NCBI GenBank assembly: GCA_900540535.1
Contig: UQGM01000029.1
Span: 1-33,428, forward strand
Origin: an uncultured Oscillospiraceae bacterium
Lineage (GTDB): Bacteria > Bacillota > Clostridia > Oscillospirales > Acutalibacteraceae
Direction: 5' to 3'
DNA length: 33,428 nucleotides
Shown: in pieces, positions 8,304 through 15,887 of the stretch
Layout of the letters: each line of letters begins with the position of its first letter
How positions within the stretch are numbered: position 1 is the first letter of the stretch
Position numbers and translations under genes: made by a program
The notes under the pieces: generated by a model
Databases searched by the model: none
Seen by the model: only the letters and a program-made list of their open reading frames with translations
What the model was told of the DNA's origin: nothing

Positions 8304-8504
8304 ATGAAAATAAGACTTAACGAAAATGAGAAAATAGTAAAATCTGTAAAAGAAGGTCTTGAGAAAACCGGCGGTTACTGTCCTTGTCGCCTTGAGAGAA
8401 CTGAAGACACAAAATGTATGTGCAAGGAGTTCAGGGATCAGATAAAGGATCCTAATTTTACAGGTTATTGCCACTGCCTTCTTTACTATAAGGAAAATGA
8501 CTGA
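8304..8504 (+). CDS. Ferredoxin-thioredoxin reductase catalytic-chain-like mini-protein
   Basis: A 66-residue protein with three CxC pairs: C26-P-C28, C38-M-C40 and C56-H-C58. CPC...CxC...CHC is the pattern of the catalytic beta chain of ferredoxin:thioredoxin reductase, in which four Cys hold a [4Fe-4S] cluster and two form the redox disulfide. The first-to-last distance (32 residues) equals that of the plant/cyanobacterial enzyme, but the middle pair is shifted towards the N-terminus and is CMC, not CPC. GYCPCRL-RTEDTKC and GYCHC are what I remember from small clostridial homologues. No FTR alpha chain is present. AAAAGGAG lies about 11 bases before the ATG. It follows mltG and is closed by a terminator. 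Function in thiol redox transfer is inferred. Confidence 0.78.
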   Translation: MKIRLNENEKIVKSVKEGLEKTGGYCPCRLERTEDTKCMCKEFRDQIKDPNFTGYCHCLLYYKEND

Positions 8505-8555
8505 TTTACCCTTGGCAGTAAGTCGTTAAGCGGTTTACTTTTTCATACTTTCAAA

Positions 8556-8597
8556 AAAGCTTCTCTGAACTTACAAAGCAGAGAAGCTTTAATTTTT
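8556..8597. terminator. Bidirectional intrinsic terminator
   Basis: A perfect 12-bp stem (8556-8567 with 8579-8590), 11-base loop, then a T-rich tail. It separates the FTR-like gene from the convergent AraC gene. Confidence 0.85.
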
Positions 8598-8627
8598 TAA
8601 TGAAAAGAAGAACAGAACTGATTGTTT

Positions 8628-9455
8628 TCAGTCCTGTTCTTCATCTTTTTTTCTGTAACTGTTAGGTGAAACACCATAGTATTTTTTAAAATCTCTGCTG
8701 AACTGGAAGGGAGATGAGTATCCCAGTTTTTCTGAAACCTTATTTATTGAAAAATCGCTTGTCTGTAAAATCTGAGCTGCATTCTGCATTTTGATTTTAA
8801 TCAGATATTGCTTTGGGGTAACTCCGGTGTATTTTGCAAACATTGAGCGGAAGCTTCTTTCGCTCATATGACATTCTTCCGCAAGCTGCTTTACGGAAAT
8901 GTTTTCGGTGACTCTGTCACGCATGCTTTGTATGATTTTTGCAAAATTCTCGGTGCTTTCATTTTCACTCTTTTTAAGGGATAAAATAAACCGATAAAAA
9001 TATTCCTTAAACAGCGTGTTTACAAGGCTAAGGCAATATGGATCAAGTTCATCTTCCTCAAAACTTAAGATTTCATTCATCCGTGAAATTTCATCCTGTT
9101 TAATGTCTGCTTTATATATTTCTCCCAGACTGAAAAACGGAACTGATTTTGCAGTAAAATTAAACCAATAGTAGTTCAGAATATCAGAATGAGAGCAGTA
9201 ACTTATGATTTCGGAAACCGGCAGAATAATAAACTCCTCGCTGTGCAGGCAGATTGTTCTTTCGTTGCAGATAAGACACATTGTACCTTTCAGAATACGG
9301 ATAAGTGCAAGGGTGTTTTTAGGATAAAAACTTTTCTCATAAGCGGTGCGGGTGTATTCATAGCTGCCGTCTGTGGTAACATCCCATACAGAGAGCAGAT
9401 CAGGAGAAAAGCTATCGATTTTATCAAGGATATAAAATTTTCTTGCTCGGTACAT
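8628..9455 (-). CDS. AraC-family transcriptional regulator
   Basis: A 275-residue one-component regulator. The C-terminal 95 residues hold the two helix-turn-helix motifs of the AraC/XylS family, including ISVKQLAEECHMSERSFRSM and LGYSSPFQFSRDFKKYYGVSP. The N-terminal part has the beta-rich, HSEEFIILP-containing outline of a cupin-like effector pocket. The gene is divergent from the large glycosidase-like gene at 9736 across a 280-base gap holding an inverted repeat (9591-9609). This arrangement is usual for a sugar-responsive activator controlling its neighbour. The ribosome site is weak (AAGAAG then AGGAA just before ATG). The effector is unknown. Confidence 0.92.
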   Translation of the reverse strand: MYRARKFYILDKIDSFSPDLLSVWDVTTDGSYEYTRTAYEKSFYPKNTLALIRILKGTMCLICNERTICLHSEEFIILPVSEIISYCSHSDILNYYWFNFTAKSVPFFSLGEIYKADIKQDEISRMNEILSFEEDELDPYCLSLVNTLFKEYFYRFILSLKKSENESTENFAKIIQSMRDRVTENISVKQLAEECHMSERSFRSMFAKYTGVTPKQYLIKIKMQNAAQILQTSDFSINKVSEKLGYSSPFQFSRDFKKYYGVSPNSYRKKDEEQD

Positions 9456-9590
9456 TTCCTATACTTCTTTCTGTTTGCCGTTTTTGGTATTTTAAAACGT
9501 TAATTACTTCTGTTTTTGATATTTCAGCAGACTATTGCAAATGGTATAATAAACAATAACTTTAATAGTGCTGCTGTTAAAAATGATGAC

Positions 9591-9609
9591 TTATACAATT
9601 ATAGTATAA
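9591..9609. repeat. Inverted repeat in the araC/glycosidase gap
   Basis: TTATAC, 7 bases, GTATAA: a perfect 6-bp dyad about 130 bases before the glycosidase start. It is a candidate regulator site, though the region is so AT-rich that chance is possible. No confident promoter for either gene could be picked in this gap. Confidence 0.4.
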
Positions 9610-9735
9610 ATTTTTTTCATGTCAATAATTGGAAAGAATAAAACCTTAAAAGGATATTTAAAGTATTCATTAAAGCAAATATATATGCAAATGAAACATA
9701 AATATATTTTGTGAACGGGAGGATAATTTCAGAAG

Positions 9736-11874
9736 ATGAATACATATTGGGTTATCTCAGGTGAGAAGCATCGCAGTCAGATCGGTGTTGACGGTGATGT
9801 AATTACACTTGAAAACGGTCTTATCAGCAGAACAGTGGATGTCAAAAAAGGAACGGTTTCCCTTAAAAACCAGGAGCAGAACAGGGAATATCTTAATGAA
9901 ACAGGCAATGATATTGAAATTACAATTGACGGAAAAGTGATTGATTTTTACAAGGATACAGAGTTTGTAAAAGCAGAAAGAATTGCTACCATAGCCGATG
10001 TTCATTATGAGCCTACAAAATGTGCAACGGAAAAAATGCCGTATCCTGCAAAGGGAGAGGGCATTAAGCTTATTTATGAGGATGCAAATTTTCAGTATCA
10101 TGTTATTTATGAGATATTTGATGATATCCCTGTAATATGCAAAAGGCTGCATATAGTAAACAAAAGCGGCAAAACCGTAGTTATAAACAGATATGCAAAT
10201 GATGTTCTGCATATAGCTGAAAAAGAATATGCAATGTTTTACGGAGAAACCAGCTATAATGGTGGATGTGCCCTTAACAGCAACAGAACTCTTTCCGTAA
10301 GATATGAAAACGGTGTACTTCGCATGATGTTTGATGTAGGACCCGATGCCGATGTAAATAGCGGAGAAACTTTTACAGGTCTTCGCAGCTATGAGCTTGT
10401 ACACACTGCAAAATACTATGAACAGAAGATGATTGAAGTAAAGCAGATGTACAGACATATTGCGCCGTGGGTACTTGAAAGTCCGTTTATATATCATATT
10501 CTTTCTGATAATTCTTTCAGGCTCAGAAAGGCTATGGATGAAATATCTGAAATTGGTTTTGATTCTTTAATTCAGTCCTTCGGCAGCAAGGTAAATCTTG
10601 AAAGCCGACGTGACGGATACCTTAAAAAGCATAAAGATATATATGATTACGGTAAAAGCAAAGGTCTTGGAGTAGGCGGATATACCCTTGCCATTGTAAA
10701 GAATTATCGCCCTGTAAGAGGACCTGAATGTAATGTTTATGCAGATCCGAAGGGCAAAATAATGCGATGCCTTGCGACAGAATGGTCAAAGCAATACTGG
10801 AAAGATATATTTAATTTTTATGATGCAACCGGAGCGAATGCAATAGAAATTGACGGACCATATCATTTTTATCAGTGCGAGGGCGGCGAAACCCATCTTC
10901 ACAAAGGCCTTTCCGACAGCCGTTATCTTCAGTGGAAGCTTTCAACTGAGGATGTCTTCAAAGAGTTCAGAAAACGCAATGTGTATATCAATACTCCTGA
11001 CTGGATGTTCCTGAACGGAACCAACAAGACAGGTATAGGCTATGAGGAAATTGCCTTCTCGGAGCCGAGAAAGCATCAGCTTATCTCTTCAAGAATTTAT
11101 AATTACAAGGGTACATTCGGAAAAATTCCGTCAATGGGCTGGAGCTTTATACCTCTTTCTGTTTACCACGGAGGAGGTAAGGCGGCATCCTTTGCACCTT
11201 TGGGTAAAAATTTGTTTGACTATGAGTGGTCCGTATTCCAGCACGTTATGAGCGGAGTTCTGCCCTGTTTCAGAGGAAAAAGACTTTTTGACGACGATAA
11301 AAGTAAAGCCATGCTGAAAAAATGGGTGGCATTTTATAAAAAATACAAATACGTTATAAACGGAACAACGGTTCACTTTATGCCTCCTATCATTGACGAA
11401 AACGACAAGGGCAGAACAAAGGATCTCGACTGTATTCTCAATGTAGTACCTGACGGAGAAGTCCGAGGCGTGCTTGCAGTGTTCAACCAGACTGACAGAG
11501 AAATCGAAAAGGCTATAAAAGTTCCGCTCTATTATGCAAATATAGTAAAGGTAGATGAGATACCGGCTCCTTATAAGGGCAGCAGTATAACAGAGGTTAA
11601 AAATCCTGTGTATGGCGAATATGCTCCGCCATATCCCGTTGAAACTGAAAAGGAAGCAGAAGGAACGGAGTCTCAGTGGTACGGCAGAAGCCAGGTGGTT
11701 GGCCATGAAGAAATAAGAGAGCTCGCTAGAACGGAAATCATAGGAGAAGCAGAGTTTGTTAAAGAGGAAAAAATAAGTGAAACAGTTTCTGTTGATTCCA
11801 ATGCCGATGCAGAGCTTTATGTAAAGCTTAAACCAATGAGTTATACATATTACATTATAAAGAAGAAAGCATAA
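9736..11874 (+). CDS. Putative cytoplasmic glycoside hydrolase, clan GH-D-like
   Basis: A 712-residue protein without signal peptide or membrane helix. Residues 1-245 look like an all-beta N-terminal domain, 250-545 like a TIM barrel, and 560-712 like a beta C-terminal domain, the domain order of GH36 alpha-galactosidases. In the barrel, DYGKSKGLGVGGYTL (304-318) and the strand end AIEIDGPYHFY (369-379, D373) followed by YINTPDW (417-423, D422) are candidate active-site segments. I cannot match them with certainty to the KxD/SCxxGxxRxD signatures of GH27/36, so family and catalytic residues are inference. An acidic, low-complexity stretch (about 630-695) interrupts the C-terminal domain. The divergent AraC gene suggests sugar induction. 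No transporter is adjacent. Confidence 0.6.
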   Translation: MNTYWVISGEKHRSQIGVDGDVITLENGLISRTVDVKKGTVSLKNQEQNREYLNETGNDIEITIDGKVIDFYKDTEFVKAERIATIADVHYEPTKCATEKMPYPAKGEGIKLIYEDANFQYHVIYEIFDDIPVICKRLHIVNKSGKTVVINRYANDVLHIAEKEYAMFYGETSYNGGCALNSNRTLSVRYENGVLRMMFDVGPDADVNSGETFTGLRSYELVHTAKYYEQKMIEVKQMYRHIAPWVLESPFIYHILSDNSFRLRKAMDEISEIGFDSLIQSFGSKVNLESRRDGYLKKHKDIYDYGKSKGLGVGGYTLAIVKNYRPVRGPECNVYADPKGKIMRCLATEWSKQYWKDIFNFYDATGANAIEIDGPYHFYQCEGGETHLHKGLSDSRYLQWKLSTEDVFKEFRKRNVYINTPDWMFLNGTNKTGIGYEEIAFSEPRKHQLISSRIYNYKGTFGKIPSMGWSFIPLSVYHGGGKAASFAPLGKNLFDYEWSVFQHVMSGVLPCFRGKRLFDDDKSKAMLKKWVAFYKKYKYVINGTTVHFMPPIIDENDKGRTKDLDCILNVVPDGEVRGVLAVFNQTDREIEKAIKVPLYYANIVKVDEIPAPYKGSSITEVKNPVYGEYAPPYPVETEKEAEGTESQWYGRSQVVGHEEIRELARTEIIGEAEFVKEEKISETVSVDSNADAELYVKLKPMSYTYYIIKKKA

Positions 11875-11877
11875 ATT

Positions 11878-11909
11878 AAAACGGGAGTCTTTAAAAGACT
11901 CCCGTTTTT
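11878..11909. terminator. Bidirectional intrinsic terminator
   Basis: A 13-bp perfect stem with 5-base loop and T run on both strands, between the glycosidase-like gene and the convergent vanZ-like gene. Confidence 0.92.
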
Positions 11910-11916
11910 GTATATG

Positions 11917-12396
11917 TTATGAATTGGATTTTTTACGGATTTTGTATATGCGGTTTAATATAAAGAATACAGCCGATATAAAAAGTATTCCTGCTGCAGC
12001 GCCCGTGCTGTCGATAAACATATCAAAAACTCGGCAGGCTCTTCCGGGAATGAAAAGCTGATGTATTTCATCAGTGACTGCGTAAACTGTGGAAAATATC
12101 CACCCGTAAACAAAAGCTTTTCGTTTTAATGTAAATGAAAAAGCACAAAAGCTTACTGCGCCTAAAAGAGCATATTCAGAAAAATGAGCTGCTTTTCTTA
12201 AAAACACATGGGAAATTTCAAAGGGAATTATGCTGAGAATACGTGAAAGAAGTCCTTCGCTGAGTTCCTGTGAACCTTCCGCTGACTGAGCCGAAAAAGC
12301 GAATATAATGTACATTACCGCTAAGGTTATGGACCAAAGGAAGATAAGCAGTGCACTTCTCTTCTTGCCTGTTAAAGTAAAGAGTTTATCAGTCAT
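11917..12396 (-). CDS. VanZ-like membrane protein
   Basis: A 159-residue protein with about four hydrophobic helices and VanZ-family blocks HFSEYALLG, DEIHQLFIPGR and DMFIDSTGAAAG. VanZ confers low-level teicoplanin resistance in enterococci; most chromosomal homologues are of unknown function in the envelope. The frame opens at 12414, but GGTGA lies five bases before the ATG at 12394-12396, so the shorter start is chosen. This start overlaps the stop of the upstream binding-protein gene by eight bases (ATGACTGA), which points to translational coupling. There is no vancomycin cluster around it. Confidence 0.88.
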   Translation of the reverse strand: MTDKLFTLTGKKRSALLIFLWSITLAVMYIIFAFSAQSAEGSQELSEGLLSRILSIIPFEISHVFLRKAAHFSEYALLGAVSFCAFSFTLKRKAFVYGWIFSTVYAVTDEIHQLFIPGRACRVFDMFIDSTGAAAGILFISAVFFILNRIYKIRKKSNS

Positions 12397-14023
12397 AGTA
12401 TTCACCGTTTTCAAACAGAGGGGCTCCCAAATATGAAGAGTAAGTTATTTCGGAACAGTCAGGTGAAAGAGCAAAGGCTCTGTTCCTTGAAACAACGGGA
12501 TAAACATAAAAGTTCTGTACAAGAAATTCTTCGCACTGCTTTGTAAGAGAAAGTTTTCCGCTGCTGTCAGCACTTAAAGCCTGCTCAGAAAGCTTGTTAT
12601 AGTTTTCTGAATAAACGCCGTAACCGTTAATGAACATCTTTAAAATATCGTCTGTACGGCTTGTTGAGGCTGCAATGGGAGCAAAGGCAATCTGATAGCC
12701 GCCTGAGTTTACAGTGCTCATAACGTCTTCAATTGGTACAACGTCAATTTTTGCAGAGAAAGATATTCCGAAAACTTCCTGCCATTGTCCGATAATACGT
12801 CTGACATTTTCTTCATCCCTTTCGGTGCAGGTTACTGTTACCTCAAGGGTTTTCATACCAAGTCTTTTAAGTTCGCTGTCCCAAAGCTGTTTTGCATAGG
12901 CTGTGTTAGTCTGAGGCAGTGAGATTTTACCGGCAGATTCTCTGTATGATTTGCCTCCCAAAAGACAGGCATCTGGAATAACTCCGCCGGCTTCTTTTTC
13001 GTCATCCTTAAGTTCCACGGAAAGAGGACTCATTGCAAGCATAAATGCCTTTCTCAAATCCGTAGAGGAAAGAGCATATGAGTATCCGCCGTTAATAAGG
13101 AATCCCCATGTTTCAGCGGGATAGTATGCAACGCTTTGTTCCTCGCTGTTAAACTCGCCAGCATAAAGACTGCTTATCCATGCGGCAGAAAGTTTTGAGT
13201 CGTTTACCTCTTTGGCAATGTTCTCTTCTCCGGTCTGAATATAAAGAGTGACTGAAGAAGGTTTTACATATTCGAATTGTGTATAGCTTCCGTTTAATTT
13301 ATCTTCCTTATTGTAGTTTTTTCTGAGAATAATAGAAGCATCGTGATTCCATTTGGAAAGATAAAAAGCTCCGCAGGAAAGATAATAATCTACATCCAGA
13401 CCGTATCTGCCCTTTGTGGCATTAAAGAAATCCTCGTTACAGGGCATTGCAGCTGATGTAGCCATAAGATATAAAAACTCATCGCTGGGTTTTTCTAAGG
13501 TAATTTTTATAGTCAGACTGTCCGGAGTTTCAATTCCGAGCTTCTCCTTTGAAAGTTCGCCGGAGTTAACCTTTTCACCGTTCTTTATTATATAAAAATC
13601 CTTTGCAAAAGGAGATTTCGTTTCGGGGAGAAGTGTCCTTGTAATACCGAAAGCATAGTCGTAAGCAGTTAAATCACCGCTGAAATTAGTGCCCATAATT
13701 TCGTTTGTTGTGTCGAGTACATGCCATTTCAGTCCGCTTTTAAGATGGAAGGTATAAACGCATTTATCGGAAGAAATATCCCAGCTTGCGGCAGCTCCCG
13801 GAACTATGTTATTGGAGCTGTCTATTTTTACAAGACTGAGCATTGTATTGTAAACTGTAGTTAAAGCGGCATCACCGGTAGCTATCTGAGGGTCAAGACA
13901 TGTGGGTTCGGCAGAAACAGGATAGGATAAAGCTTTGCCGGTTCCGTCCTTTTGACCGCAAGCACAGAAAGTCAAAATGATTACCGCTGCTGTTAAGACT
14001 AGTGATATGATTTTTTTTCTCAT
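12389..14023 (-). CDS. OppA/DppA-type ABC substrate-binding lipoprotein (orphan)
   Basis: A 544-residue family-5 extracellular solute-binding protein. The signal peptide ends FCAC with C22 as the lipidated Cys. The mature start reads LSYPVSAEPTCLDPQIATG, the usual entry strand of peptide-binding proteins, and VYTFHLKSGLKWH matches the family signature region. These proteins capture peptides or related solutes for an ABC importer. No permease or ATPase gene is nearby, so it must either share a permease encoded elsewhere or serve another role. It is co-transcribed and overlapping with a vanZ-like gene. A good promoter lies at 14057-14085. The bound ligand is unknown. Confidence 0.9.
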   Translation of the reverse strand: MRKKIISLVLTAAVIILTFCACGQKDGTGKALSYPVSAEPTCLDPQIATGDAALTTVYNTMLSLVKIDSSNNIVPGAAASWDISSDKCVYTFHLKSGLKWHVLDTTNEIMGTNFSGDLTAYDYAFGITRTLLPETKSPFAKDFYIIKNGEKVNSGELSKEKLGIETPDSLTIKITLEKPSDEFLYLMATSAAMPCNEDFFNATKGRYGLDVDYYLSCGAFYLSKWNHDASIILRKNYNKEDKLNGSYTQFEYVKPSSVTLYIQTGEENIAKEVNDSKLSAAWISSLYAGEFNSEEQSVAYYPAETWGFLINGGYSYALSSTDLRKAFMLAMSPLSVELKDDEKEAGGVIPDACLLGGKSYRESAGKISLPQTNTAYAKQLWDSELKRLGMKTLEVTVTCTERDEENVRRIIGQWQEVFGISFSAKIDVVPIEDVMSTVNSGGYQIAFAPIAASTSRTDDILKMFINGYGVYSENYNKLSEQALSADSSGKLSLTKQCEEFLVQNFYVYPVVSRNRAFALSPDCSEITYSSYLGAPLFENGEYYD

Positions 14024-14056
14024 TTTCGCACCACCAAAGGAGATTTTAGCAAAATA

Positions 14057-14085
14057 ATTTTATCATCAGTAAGCTTTTCTTTCAA
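14057..14085 (-). promoter_or_regulatory. Promoter of the OppA-like/vanZ-like operon
   Basis: On the minus strand TTGAAA, 17 bases, TAAAAT. Each box has five of six consensus bases. Transcription would start near 14050, about 27 bases before the ATG. Confidence 0.65.
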
Positions 14086-14180
14086 TAACACAATGGTTAC
14101 AAAAAAGTTAAAATACGCAATAGCAAATAAATATCCTCAAATAGTATTCATTTAATTGCTGCGGTTATAACCGAAAAATA

Positions 14181-14209
14181 AAACGCACCGGATTTATCCG
14201 ATGCGTTTT
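14181..14209 (-). terminator. Terminator of the AgcS gene
   Basis: A hairpin with AAAACGCATCGGAT / ATCCGGTGCGTTTT on the minus strand (one G-T pair), followed by TTTATTTTT. It lies 24 bases after the symporter stop. Confidence 0.88.
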
Positions 14210-14232
14210 GCCTTAATTAAAATCACAGATTC

Positions 14233-15660
14233 TTATTCTTTAGTTTCTTTTCTTGCCTTAGCTTTTAAAGCGTTTGTGCCTGAGCTTTCTTCAAAATCCT
14301 TTGTAAGCTTAACTACAACTCCGCTTAAAGCGAGAACGGCTATAAGGTTTGGTATAACCATAAGTCCGTTGAAGCAGTCTGCAAGAGCCCATACAAGATC
14401 GACTTTCAGTGAAGAGCCGATTACAATGAATATAAGAACAAAAACAGTATAGGGGATAACAGCTTTTTTACCGAACAGGAATTTAACGTTTGTCTGACCG
14501 AAGAAATACCAGCCGATAATAGTTGAAAACGCAAAGAACAGCATGCAGATTGCAATAAAGATTGAGCCTGCGTTTCCGAATATGGATTTGAATCCTTCCT
14601 GTGCGAGTCCGGCAGCGTCAACTGTTCCGCTCATACCGAGATCAAGTACGCCTGTTGTAAGGATTACAAGAGCTGTAAGGGTGAGGATTATAAATGTGTC
14701 GATGAAAACGCCCATCATAGCTACAATACCCTGCTCAGAGGGATGCTTAACTTTGGCAATAGCGTGAGCGTGAGGTGTGGAACCCATACCGGCTTCGTTG
14801 GAGAAAAGACCTCTTGCAACGCCGTAGCGCATAGCCTTCTGTACTGTGATACCGATAACACCGCCTAAAACAGAAGAGGGGGAGAAAGCTCCTACAAAAA
14901 TCTGTCTGAATGCATCAGGGATGTTTTTGAAATTAGCTATAATAATGATCATTGAACCGATTATATAGAACACTGCCATAATCGGAACCATTTTTTCAGT
15001 AACGGAAGCAATTCTCTTTACGCCTCCGAGGAAAATAATTCCGGCAAAAACAGCAACTGCAATACCTACATAAAGAGGCTCTACACCGAAAGCATTTTTA
15101 AAGGAATCGCCTATGGAGTTAGACTGAACCATATTTCCCATAAAACCTAAGGCGAAAATAATGAGAACAGAGAAGATAGCAGCAAGAATTTTTCCGAATG
15201 TTCCCTTAAAAGCTGCCCTTATGTAAAAGGAAGGACCACCTGTTACTTCTCCGTTTCGTACAGTTTTGAATTTCTGTGCAAGTACTGCTTCGGAATAAAT
15301 TGTAGCCATGCCGAAGAAAGCACTCATCCACATCCAGAAAATTGCTCCGGGACCACCTGCAATAAGAGCTGTGGCAGCGCCGACAATATTTCCTGTTCCG
15401 ACCTGTGCGGCTATTGCGGTAGCCAAAGACTGGAAGGAGGACATACCGCTTTCGTCAGCAGCCTCACCTTTAAACTTGATGGCTCCGAAAGTAGCCTTAA
15501 AAGATGCGCCGAATTTTCTTACCTGAATAAAACGCAGGCGCAGTGTGAAAAAAATACCTGTTCCGCAAAGAAGAACGAGCAGAGCAAAATCCCATAAAAA
15601 GCTGTTGACTTTTCCAACAGCATCTGTAAGGACTAGCTGAAACTGCTGTATCCACTCCAT
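14233..15660 (-). CDS. Sodium:alanine (glycine) symporter, AgcS family
   Basis: A 475-residue polytopic membrane transporter of usual family length with about ten to eleven hydrophobic segments. SSFQSLATAIAAQVGTGNIVG (near residue 75) and RGLFSNEAGMGSTPHAHA are hallmark blocks of the alanine/glycine:cation symporter family, which imports small neutral amino acids with Na+ or H+. The frame is open for six further codons, but GAGGAGTG lies eight bases before the ATG at 15658-15660. A promoter at 15702-15731 and a terminator at 14181-14209 make it a single-gene unit. Exact amino-acid preference is not readable. Confidence 0.94.
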   Translation of the reverse strand: MEWIQQFQLVLTDAVGKVNSFLWDFALLVLLCGTGIFFTLRLRFIQVRKFGASFKATFGAIKFKGEAADESGMSSFQSLATAIAAQVGTGNIVGAATALIAGGPGAIFWMWMSAFFGMATIYSEAVLAQKFKTVRNGEVTGGPSFYIRAAFKGTFGKILAAIFSVLIIFALGFMGNMVQSNSIGDSFKNAFGVEPLYVGIAVAVFAGIIFLGGVKRIASVTEKMVPIMAVFYIIGSMIIIIANFKNIPDAFRQIFVGAFSPSSVLGGVIGITVQKAMRYGVARGLFSNEAGMGSTPHAHAIAKVKHPSEQGIVAMMGVFIDTFIILTLTALVILTTGVLDLGMSGTVDAAGLAQEGFKSIFGNAGSIFIAICMLFFAFSTIIGWYFFGQTNVKFLFGKKAVIPYTVFVLIFIVIGSSLKVDLVWALADCFNGLMVIPNLIAVLALSGVVVKLTKDFEESSGTNALKAKARKETKE

Positions 15661-15701
15661 GTGTGCAACACTCCTCAAGATGATTTTTAAACGTGCCTTT
15701 A

Positions 15702-15731
15702 ATTTTACTATACAATATATATAGGTGTCAA
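15702..15731 (-). promoter_or_regulatory. Promoter of the AgcS gene
   Basis: On the minus strand TTGACA, 18 bases, TAAAAT, giving a leader of roughly 35 bases. The -35 box is perfect. Confidence 0.65.
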
Positions 15732-15887
15732 TAAGAAAACAATGTGCATAGGTTTAATCTGCGTTGTATATAAAAAGAATCAATTATGAGCTTCTTTTTT
15801 CTGCCGTAAATTCCCGTTTTTGGTATGGACTTGAATAAAATGCAGTGTCATAATATCCCATGAAAAAATTAATGGAGAGGTATTTCT

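Noticed and set aside
9757..10497. Minus-strand open frame of 246 codons in the glycosidase-like gene
   Set aside because: Cys/Tyr/Ile-rich shadow translation, antisense to the real gene and without a start site.
11917..12396. Glycopeptide resistance locus suggested by VanZ
   Set aside because: No vanHAX, vanRS or related ligase genes are present; VanZ-like proteins are common outside resistance clusters.
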